In this document: piece by piece, positions 1 to 5,262 of the stretch
How the letters are laid out: every line of letters begins with the position of its first letter
Position numbering within the stretch: position 1 is the first letter of the stretch
DNA from: Thioalkalivibrio sp.
GTDB taxonomy: Bacteria; Pseudomonadota; Gammaproteobacteria; Ectothiorhodospirales; Ectothiorhodospiraceae
DNA length: 5,262 nt
NCBI GenBank assembly: GCA_003563455.1
Contig: PWRV01000273.1
Coordinates: 1 to 5,262, forward strand
Direction of reading: 5' to 3'
Made by a program: the position numbers and the translations under genes
The notes under the pieces: generated by a model
Seen by the model: the letters and a program-made list of their open reading frames with translations, nothing else
Database searches by the model: none
What the model was told of the DNA's origin: nothing

Positions 1-257
1 ACCGGGTGGGTCTGATCAGCAAGCGGCGCATGGGCGAGTTCGACGCCCTTTGTCACCTGGATGTCCAAGAGATGACGCCGGAGAACATCAAAGCCTTACG
101 GGAACAGGCGCATGTAAGCCAGGCGGTGTTTGCCGCCGTGCTGAACACCAGCGTCTCGACAGTGCAAAAGTGGGAGGTCGGCGACAAGAAGCCGAGCGGG
201 CCTTCTCTGAAGTTACTGAACCTGGTCGAGCGCAAGGGATTGGAAGCGATCATCTGA
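1..257 (+). CDS. Xre-family helix-turn-helix protein, probable antitoxin (5'-partial)
   Basis: Small DNA-binding protein; 83 residues are readable from a GTG at 6-8, but the frame stays open to the left edge (codon phase starts at base 3). No ribosome binding site can be seen, so the true start is probably outside the window; relatives are about 100 residues long. The N-terminal part carries SKRRMGEFDALC (residues 5-16), typical of this antitoxin-like family. The HTH spans roughly residues 26-60: helix around PENIKALREQA, then VSQAVFAAVLN and the recognition helix STVQKWEVG, followed by KPSGPSLKLLNLVERKGL to the end. In known relatives this protein is encoded just downstream of a RelE/HigB-like toxin and represses the pair's own promoter; that partner would lie left of the window and is not visible. 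It is transcribed toward the transporter genes and faces them tail to tail, so a functional link to them is unlikely. A stand-alone regulator is the alternative. Confidence 0.85.
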   Translation, partial: RVGLISKRRMGEFDALCHLDVQEMTPENIKALREQAHVSQAVFAAVLNTSVSTVQKWEVGDKKPSGPSLKLLNLVERKGLEAII

Positions 258-411
258 CATGCAGCTACCCGTCGCGCCCGATGCTTCGGCCCATCGATCA
301 GGTGTACCCAAACCCAGTGTCCGTCATTCGTCGATGACCAACCAGCTTCGGGCAGCGCTCCGGTCTCTGGTCAGGGTCGGGTAGAGACACCCCGCGTCCG
401 ATGGTGGCATT

Positions 412-430
412 CGTCGGCCTTGAGCCGACG
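412..430. repeat. GC-rich 7-bp hairpin
   Basis: Perfect inverted repeat CGTCGGC (412-418), loop CTTGA, GCCGACG (424-430). It lies 155 nt past the stop of the HTH gene. It could fold strongly in RNA, but the downstream bases on either strand lack a T-tract, so it is not a standard intrinsic terminator. Confidence 0.35.
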
Positions 431-646
431 CCGACTCGCTGCTCACGAACGACCCGTTGCCGAGATACTGCGGACTCTCGCGAAGCGGATTTAGAGCGCC
501 CACCTCGACCACAGATGGTGGTCTCTAGTTGCGGGCCTGCTAGCTTTAGCGCGACCTGAACATGCGCATTCTGGCCTGCGGCTCGTTAGAGGCTACTAAG
601 GGTGTTTCGGGTTTGGTGCCAAGGCCGACCCACAGGAGACACGTAA

Positions 647-668
647 CGCTCCAGCCCGGGGAGGAGCG
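647..668 (-). terminator. Weak candidate hairpin downstream of tctA
   Basis: Inverted repeat CGCTCC (647-652) and GGAGCG (663-668) around a 10-base loop that itself contains CCCGGG. It begins about 53 nt past the tctA stop, on the side where tctA transcripts would end. Only two T residues follow the stem on the minus strand, so if it ends transcription it would be weak or need Rho. Confidence 0.2.
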
Positions 669-721
669 CGTCTGACGGTTACCCAAGGGTACTCTCCGAG
701 GCCTTGCCCATTGTTTCGAGG

Positions 722-2212
722 TCATGCCGGCCTGCCATTCAAGAACTTCGTACCTCTCATTGCACCGACCAGCGGCACGATGAACGACAGCAGCGCCAAC
801 GCCAGGATCGTAGCAGTGATCGGGCGCTCCAAGAACACACCCGGACCGTCCATCATGATCGCCCGGCGGAAATTGGTCTCCGCGATCAGTCCCAGCACCA
901 TACCGAGAATCACGGGGGCCAAGGGGTACTGGTATCGGCGGAGGATCCATCCCAGGATTCCGAAGCCCAGGCAGGCGAACACGTCGAACATCGAGTTGCG
1001 CACCGCGAACGAACCGACCAGCGCCAACATGGTGATCAGCACGTAGAGGATTTCCTTGGGGATGGCCGCCACGCGAACCCAGAGGCGGCCTCCGGCAAGG
1101 CCGACGAAAAGCAACACGAACTGGGCGAGGATCATCGCGGCGAACACCGCGTAGATAAGCCCCGGGTCGTTATGAAAGAGCTGTGGGCCCGGGGTGACGT
1201 CGTGGATCATCATTGCACCGATCAGCACAGCCGTGGTCGCGCTTCCGGGAATGCCCAGCGCGAGGAGCGGAACCATTGCACCACCCACTGATCCGGAGTC
1301 GGCCGCTTCGGAAGCGGTGATGCCCTCGGTGCTTCCCTTCCCGAACTCGTCGTTGTTCCGGCTGACACGCTTGGCAATGCCGTAACTCACGAACGACCCG
1401 ATCGTGGCCCCGGCGCCCGGGAGAACGCCGACCAGTGTCCCGATCACGCTTGAGCGCAGCGTGACCCAGCGTAACTTCCAGTAATCCCGGATGCGCGGCC
1501 AACGATCCAGCGAACCGGCGAACCGGGTAACGCGGAAGTCGCCCCGCTCGATGCCCATGAACACCTCGCTGAGCGCGAAAATCCCGATCAGTGCGGGCAC
1601 GAGCATGAACCCGTCGGAGAGCGCCAACACATTGAAAGTGAACCGCTCGGCCCCGGAGATCGGGTCGGTGCCCACGGTCGCGATTAGCAGGCCGATGAGC
1701 ACCGCGATCAGGGCCTTGAGCCAGTGATCCCCGGCCAGCGAGGCTACGGTCGCGAGCCCGAATACCGCGAACGCGAAGTACTCGGCGGGATGAAAGCCGA
1801 CTGCGATTGCCGCCAGCGGAACCGAAAAGGCGATCAGGATCAGGGTGCCGAACATGCCTCCGAACGACGAGGCAATAATTGATGTCCCCAGGGCACGTGC
1901 CGGAAACCCCTTGCGCGTTAGCGCGTAGCCGTCGATTGCGGTCACCACGGCGGACGGCGTACCCGGCGCGTTGACCATGATTCCCGTGATCGAGCCGCCA
2001 TAGCTCGCGCCGATGTACACACCGACCAGAATGATCAGCGCGATCACGGGCGGCATGCCGTAGGTGAATGGAACCAGTAGCGCGACCCCCATCGAGGGAG
2101 ACAATCCCGGCATTGCACCGATCAGCACGCCAAGTACGATCCCCGTAACAACGGCGAGCAGCGGCGCGAGCGCCAGCATGCCGCCGAATCCGGACGCGAG
2201 TTGCTCTAACAT
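722..2212 (-). CDS. tctA: Tripartite tricarboxylate transporter large permease subunit TctA
   Basis: Large inner-membrane subunit of a TTT-family secondary transporter, 496 residues, the normal full length for TctA. Family knowledge: it forms the translocation path and works with TctB and a periplasmic TctC binding protein. Seen here: a hydrophobic polytopic protein with the signature GAMPGLSPSMGVALLVPF (residues 32-49) and YGGSITGIMVNAPGTP (71-86) in the first half. The related LPGAGATIGSFVSYGIAK (264-281) and SGSVGGAMVPLLALGIPG (306-323) lie in the second half, reflecting the two-fold internal repeat of the family. The loop at about 221-248 is rich in Arg and probably cytoplasmic. The ATG at 2210-2212 fits the family N-terminus (MLEQLASGFGG). 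The ribosome binding site is poor: the nearest AGGA is about 13 nt upstream, so translation may depend on coupling to the preceding gene, whose stop is 21 nt away. No frameshift or missing motif was noticed. Substrate cannot be assigned. Confidence 0.95.
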   Translation of the reverse strand: MLEQLASGFGGMLALAPLLAVVTGIVLGVLIGAMPGLSPSMGVALLVPFTYGMPPVIALIILVGVYIGASYGGSITGIMVNAPGTPSAVVTAIDGYALTRKGFPARALGTSIIASSFGGMFGTLILIAFSVPLAAIAVGFHPAEYFAFAVFGLATVASLAGDHWLKALIAVLIGLLIATVGTDPISGAERFTFNVLALSDGFMLVPALIGIFALSEVFMGIERGDFRVTRFAGSLDRWPRIRDYWKLRWVTLRSSVIGTLVGVLPGAGATIGSFVSYGIAKRVSRNNDEFGKGSTEGITASEAADSGSVGGAMVPLLALGIPGSATTAVLIGAMMIHDVTPGPQLFHNDPGLIYAVFAAMILAQFVLLFVGLAGGRLWVRVAAIPKEILYVLITMLALVGSFAVRNSMFDVFACLGFGILGWILRRYQYPLAPVILGMVLGLIAETNFRRAIMMDGPGVFLERPITATILALALLSFIVPLVGAMRGTKFLNGRPA

Positions 2213-2233
2213 GATCCGAGGCCCATCCTGAAG

Positions 2234-3850
2234 TCAGTTGAAAACGAATCCCGAAGGAAGATCGACCATCAGCAGGCGCCGGAGGACGAATTCCGAGACG
2301 AGCAACCAGGACCCGGTCAGGATGGCGACGCTCATCGGGCGTCGGAGGCCTAGATACCAGAGCATCACCGGCATGAACAGCGCCGAAGCCAGCAGGTATC
2401 CGAGAATCGGAACCAGAACCATGTAGGTGAGAATGAGCCCCAATGCGAGCGGCAACCGGGCCGAGGTGACGGGCGGCGGCGAGTAACCGCCCTGCGCCAG
2501 GTTGAGCGCGAGCTGTGCAAGCACCAACGGGATCAACAACGCGATCAGGAGTTGCGGAATGCCGGCGGCGCCAACCGGATCAATCGTCGAACGAGGCGGC
2601 AGATCGACCGTCATCATGAAGACTACGACGGCCAGGGCGATGATGACCAGCAGAAAGGTCAGGTCTCCTCTCTGATGACGCCAGCGTGTTCTTCCAAGGA
2701 GGACTGCGCCAGCCAGCAGCGCGAACGCCACTGCGCCGGTCAGCCAGTACACACTGTGGGGCCGCGTTAGAGCCGTGACCAGCGAGGCGGCGCGATCGTT
2801 TTCGGGAAGAAGCCCCAGTTGCGCGAGGTAGTGCGCATACTCCCGCCGATCCTTTTCGACGATCTCCGCAAACCGGTCGGCGCCGAAATACCGAAGTTCC
2901 ACGCCCTCCCCTTCCCACTCCGCCTTCCAACGCGGATCCTCGATCACGCGCTGAATCAGAATGTCGTACCAACGCTGAACAGCCTCAGGGACGCCGTCTC
3001 GGAACGCGAAGCCGCGCCAGATGGATTCCCCCTCCAGTCCGTCGATCCCCAACTCCCGGAATGTCGGGGCGTCCGGAAAGCGCTCCAGGCGCTCCTCGGC
3101 CGCGACGGCAACGATCCTGAGGTCGTCGGAGACGAGCGCATCGCGCGGGTTTCCAAGATACGCCACGCCCAGGTTACCGAGTAGAGCGGCTATGGCTTCG
3201 CCACCCGATGAAAAGGGAATCCAGCGCATATTGATTCCCGCCTGTTCCGCGATCTTCACCCCGGAGACGTGCTTGACCCCGCCAATATCCACGCCGACCC
3301 AGATCTGGCCACGCTCCGCGGCATCAGCGGCCTCGAGCAGCGCCCCCCAGTCGGCTGGGCCCTCCTTCGCATTGGTGATCACCACATGTGCGTTGTACAT
3401 GATATAGGCATGCCAATGGAGCTCCCGGATCAGATCCTCGCGGCCGGTCGCCACCATCTTGGAGATGTTGGACCGGGTTACCGCAAGCATCTGGTGGCCA
3501 TCCGCAGGCTCGCGCAGCGCCTGCTCGAACGCGACGATGCCACCGCCTCCCGGGCGATTGACCACGACGAACGGATGGCCGGCATGCTCCTGCGCGAGGC
3601 GGGCAAAGCGTCGGGCGGTCACGTCGATCAGGCCTCCTGGGCTCGTGTACACCACTATCCGGATCGGCTGCCTCGGGAAATCCTCCAGTACCGGCAACAC
3701 ATCCGCTTGTGGCGCATCCTGCGCGCCCGCGGTACTTCCTGGACCTAGGACCAGCAGAGCTGCGGCGAGGAACCAGGCCCAGCACGCGCACTGACCGGCC
3801 TTCGAACAAAGGCAGAGGAAGAACCGAAGAGCTTGGCTCAACCGGCCCAT
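2234..3850 (-). CDS. tctCB: TctC-TctB fusion: solute-binding domain joined to TTT small membrane subunit
   Basis: A 538-residue protein combining two TTT subunits that are normally separate (TctC about 320 residues, TctB about 150). Residues 1-43 look like a signal peptide: hydrophobic WAWFLAAALLVLG, then STAGA before Gln. Residues about 59-349 are a Bug/TctC binding domain: QPIRIVVYTSPGGLIDVTAR (the PGGxxD ligand loop), VVVNRPGGGGIVAFEQAL, and later RFPDAPTFRELGI. The C-terminal part is TctB-like, with helices near 396-415, 428-453, a long hydrophobic stretch 466-500 (probably a hairpin of two), LGLRRP, a last hydrophobic segment about 506-524, and the closing DLPSG (530-534). An additional helix at 367-386, followed by GRTRWRHQRG, joins the halves. 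I chose the ATG at 3848-3850 because GGTGGA (3860-3865) lies 9 nt upstream; a TTG at 3911-3913 would add 21 Gly/Pro-rich residues that do not look like protein. tctA follows after 21 nt. Role: captures an organic anion in the periplasm and passes it to TctA. Domain calls are firm; substrate is unknown. Confidence 0.92.
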   Translation of the reverse strand: MGRLSQALRFFLCLCSKAGQCACWAWFLAAALLVLGPGSTAGAQDAPQADVLPVLEDFPRQPIRIVVYTSPGGLIDVTARRFARLAQEHAGHPFVVVNRPGGGGIVAFEQALREPADGHQMLAVTRSNISKMVATGREDLIRELHWHAYIMYNAHVVITNAKEGPADWGALLEAADAAERGQIWVGVDIGGVKHVSGVKIAEQAGINMRWIPFSSGGEAIAALLGNLGVAYLGNPRDALVSDDLRIVAVAAEERLERFPDAPTFRELGIDGLEGESIWRGFAFRDGVPEAVQRWYDILIQRVIEDPRWKAEWEGEGVELRYFGADRFAEIVEKDRREYAHYLAQLGLLPENDRAASLVTALTRPHSVYWLTGAVAFALLAGAVLLGRTRWRHQRGDLTFLLVIIALAVVVFMMTVDLPPRSTIDPVGAAGIPQLLIALLIPLVLAQLALNLAQGGYSPPPVTSARLPLALGLILTYMVLVPILGYLLASALFMPVMLWYLGLRRPMSVAILTGSWLLVSEFVLRRLLMVDLPSGFVFN

Positions 3851-3964
3851 CACGAATGGTCCACCGGCGAGAGTGTCGGGATCACCCGGATTGCCCCCCG
3901 GACCAACGCGCAAAATCGCTCAACCGAGTCGCACATCCCTGTGCGTTGGCTTCCGGCGTTCCGA
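3851..3964 (-). other. Porin-tctCB intergenic spacer with small hairpin
   Basis: 114 nt between the porin stop and the tctCB start. It holds a 5-bp inverted repeat CGCAC (3930-3934) and GTGCG (3941-3945) with a 6-base loop, directly after the porin gene. There is no T-tract beside it, and I see no convincing -35/-10 pair. It may be a weak attenuator or mRNA-stability element between porin and transporter, or nothing; read-through from the porin remains possible. Confidence 0.35.
3860..3865 (-). promoter_or_regulatory. Ribosome binding site deciding the tctCB start
   Basis: On the minus strand GGTGGA precedes the ATG at 3848-3850 with a 9-nt spacer. It is an imperfect Shine-Dalgarno match but supports this ATG over the upstream in-frame TTG at 3911-3913. 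Confidence 0.45.
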
Positions 3965-5262
3965 TCAGAATTCGAACTGGGCACGGGCTGCGAGCACCTG
4001 ATTCCCGTTCGATTCGCCGCCGCGCCCCTCATAGTCGAAGTACATGTAGTTCAGCTTGAACACCATGTCCTGATTGGGATACCAGTTCAGGCCGAGGGTG
4101 TAGTGGTCCATCTTGTTCCCGCGTCCCACGCGGGTGTGTTCCATGGAATCGGCGTGGGCATAGCGCGCGGCTACTTCCCAAGCGCCAGTGCCCCCGTGAC
4201 CAAACACGGAATTCGGACGAACGGCGCCAAAGTCCCCGCTGAACGGGCGGTAGTTGCGCTGTTCGCCGGTCAGGAAATAGCTCGCCTGAACGTAGTAACC
4301 ATCCAGTGTGAGGCTGCTCTTGTCGGTTGCGTTGCCTCCATGTGCATCAAGGACCTGCTCTCGGTCGAGGTCAAGATCGACGCGAAGATACTCGCCTTGC
4401 AGGGAGAATGGCCCTTTTCCCCAGGCGGCTTCCAGCGCATAGCGGTTGTAGGAATCGACGCCTTCAAGGTCATTCCGGCCGATCAGTCGAACATCGATGG
4501 CACGTGCCCCCTCGCGTGAACGTAAACGTACCCTTTCCAGGGTACCTTCGTCCGTCGCGTTGACGCGGTGATTGAACGAGGCCCCGAGGTGCGTGAAGGT
4601 GTCGTCGGACATGTACGGGGCAAAGGACCCTCGAGTCGCAAGGCTGTAGCCTTCCTCGACGTCCCGATCACGGTCTGTACCGTCGCCGCCGAAGACGCCC
4701 GCCGCGAAATACCAGTCAGGGACGAGGGTCTCGTACATGAGACCGATTTGGCGGCTCGGGCGATAAGCATCGACCGGGGTCGCGCGTTCCATGAACGTTA
4801 GGCGGCGCGAACTGGTCGAACTCTCCAGGGAGAAGGGCTCCTTGAAATTGCCGACCGCGAGACGCCCCTGATCGAAGAGTCGTGCCAAATAGGCGTTGGC
4901 GAACCGAACGTCACTGTCGCGGAAGTCCACTTCCAGTTGCCATTCCCAGAGGTTGTCGTAGACACCAATCGCCCCGAGGCGAGCCCGGCGCAGGTAAGTG
5001 CCACGCTCGGGGATCGGGTCGGCTTCATTGGCTGCCTCGGAAAGGTTGTCATCCCAATTGGCTACTTCCGCGTCCACCATCAGCCGGCCCCGCAGGCCAA
5101 AGCGGTTTTTTCCGTCCTGGCTTTCTACGCGGAATTTGCGCGCCTGAATGCGATCGTCGACAGTTTCAAGCGGGAGGGTGGGCTCGTACTCGAGCCCCGG
5201 GTAGCGATCTTCCTCCGCGGCGCGTCGCTCGAAACTTTCGGCTTCCAGCAGTTCGCGCGCGT
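3965..5262 (-). CDS. Porin_O_P family (OprO/OprP-like) outer-membrane porin, 5'-partial
   Basis: Outer-membrane beta-barrel porin; 431 residues are visible and the frame is open to the right edge, so the signal peptide and first residues are missing. An ATG at 5078-5080 is internal: the 60 codons upstream have no stop and read into family-like sequence (KFRVESQDGKNRFGLRGRL just before it). Family marks include GRLMVDAE, an Arg-rich strand GTYLRRARLG, then LAVGNFKEPFSLE (about 135-146), TSSRRLTFMERATP (149-162) and AGVFGGDGTD soon after. The rest alternates aromatic-rich strands and polar loops, ending in ARAQFEF with a terminal Phe, the usual BAM insertion signal. The visible N-terminal stretch is charged (ELLEAESFERRAAEED) and may be the helical region that precedes the barrel in this family. 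OprP/OprO are anion (phosphate or pyrophosphate) channels, but many relatives have other or unknown substrates. The downstream TTT genes on the same strand suggest passage of organic anions; that is inference. Confidence 0.9.
   Translation of the reverse strand, partial: ARELLEAESFERRAAEEDRYPGLEYEPTLPLETVDDRIQARKFRVESQDGKNRFGLRGRLMVDAEVANWDDNLSEAANEADPIPERGTYLRRARLGAIGVYDNLWEWQLEVDFRDSDVRFANAYLARLFDQGRLAVGNFKEPFSLESSTSSRRLTFMERATPVDAYRPSRQIGLMYETLVPDWYFAAGVFGGDGTDRDRDVEEGYSLATRGSFAPYMSDDTFTHLGASFNHRVNATDEGTLERVRLRSREGARAIDVRLIGRNDLEGVDSYNRYALEAAWGKGPFSLQGEYLRVDLDLDREQVLDAHGGNATDKSSLTLDGYYVQASYFLTGEQRNYRPFSGDFGAVRPNSVFGHGGTGAWEVAARYAHADSMEHTRVGRGNKMDHYTLGLNWYPNQDMVFKLNYMYFDYEGRGGESNGNQVLAARAQFEF

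Larger units (their letters stand above)
258..721. other. 464-nt intergenic region without a recognisable gene
   Basis: This stretch separates the convergent HTH gene (+) and tctA (-). Reading frames on both strands are short or have compositions I cannot match to any family, and I see no tRNA-like or rRNA-like segment. It contains several short perfect inverted repeats: GTCTCT/AGAGAC (363-368 and 383-388), CGTCGGC/GCCGACG (412-430), GACCAC/GTGGTC (507-523) and CGCTCC/GGAGCG (647-668). None is followed by a run of T on either strand. It could hold the terminators of both flanking genes, a decayed gene, or a small structured RNA; the sequence alone does not decide. Confidence 0.6.

Noticed and set aside
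324..512. Possible small minus-strand gene (62 codons) in the intergenic region
   Set aside because: No convincing ribosome binding site, no recognisable motif, and a composition like translated non-coding DNA.
258..721. tRNA, CRISPR array or insertion-sequence remnant in the gene-free stretch
   Set aside because: I found no T-loop-like GTTCGAATC motif, no regularly spaced repeats, and no transposase-like frame with terminal inverted repeats.
546..950. Minus-strand open frame (134 codons) overlapping the 3' end of tctA
   Set aside because: Mostly an out-of-frame reading of tctA extending into the intergenic region; the composition is rich in Arg, Pro and Gly, with no recognisable domain.
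704..1291. Plus-strand open frame (195 codons) opposite tctA
   Set aside because: Its translation is dominated by His, Gln, Asp and Arg, typical of the antisense of a hydrophobic membrane protein in GC-rich DNA; tctA explains this stretch.
3851..3913. TTG start extending the fusion protein by 21 residues
   Set aside because: The added residues are Gly/Pro-rich and would precede an already long signal peptide; the ATG at 3848-3850 has a better-placed GGTGGA.
3833..4519. Long open frame on the plus strand (228 codons) over the porin 3' end
   Set aside because: It is antisense to the clearly recognised porin, runs across the intergenic spacer and has no family resemblance; high GC content produces such shadow frames.
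5105..5111. Slippery heptamer A AAA AAC in frame within the porin gene (minus strand)
   Set aside because: It fits the -1 frameshift pattern, but the zero frame continues through a complete porin, so no recoding is needed and chance is the simplest explanation.

Overview
The window reads as GC-rich DNA of a Gram-negative proteobacterium. The evidence is an outer-membrane porin ending in a C-terminal phenylalanine, together with a periplasmic-binding-protein-dependent tripartite tricarboxylate transporter (TTT). A gammaproteobacterial origin is a guess from the general feel of the proteins; nothing here fixes the genus.

Layout. Bases 1-257 (+) hold the 3' end of a small Xre-type helix-turn-helix gene of the kind usually found as the antitoxin half of a RelE/HigB-like toxin-antitoxin pair; its start lies left of the window. 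Bases 258-721 are a 464-nt stretch with no credible gene, containing several short inverted repeats. The rest is a minus-strand cluster, in transcription order from the right edge: a Porin_O_P family outer-membrane porin (3965-5262, N-terminus cut by the window edge), a single gene fusing the TctC-type solute-binding protein to the small TctB membrane subunit (2234-3850), and the large TctA permease (722-2212). The porin-fusion gap is 114 nt and the fusion-tctA gap is 21 nt, so the two transporter genes are almost certainly co-transcribed and the porin may be.

How it works together (inference from family knowledge). The porin would let an anionic solute cross the outer membrane. The binding domain would capture it in the periplasm, and TctB plus TctA would move it through the inner membrane using an ion gradient. 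The substrate, probably a di- or tricarboxylate or other organic anion, cannot be read from sequence. The most distinctive feature is the TctC-TctB fusion. The binding domain is tied to the membrane subunit, and an extra transmembrane helix with an Arg-rich cytoplasmic flank sits between the two parts, as topology would require.
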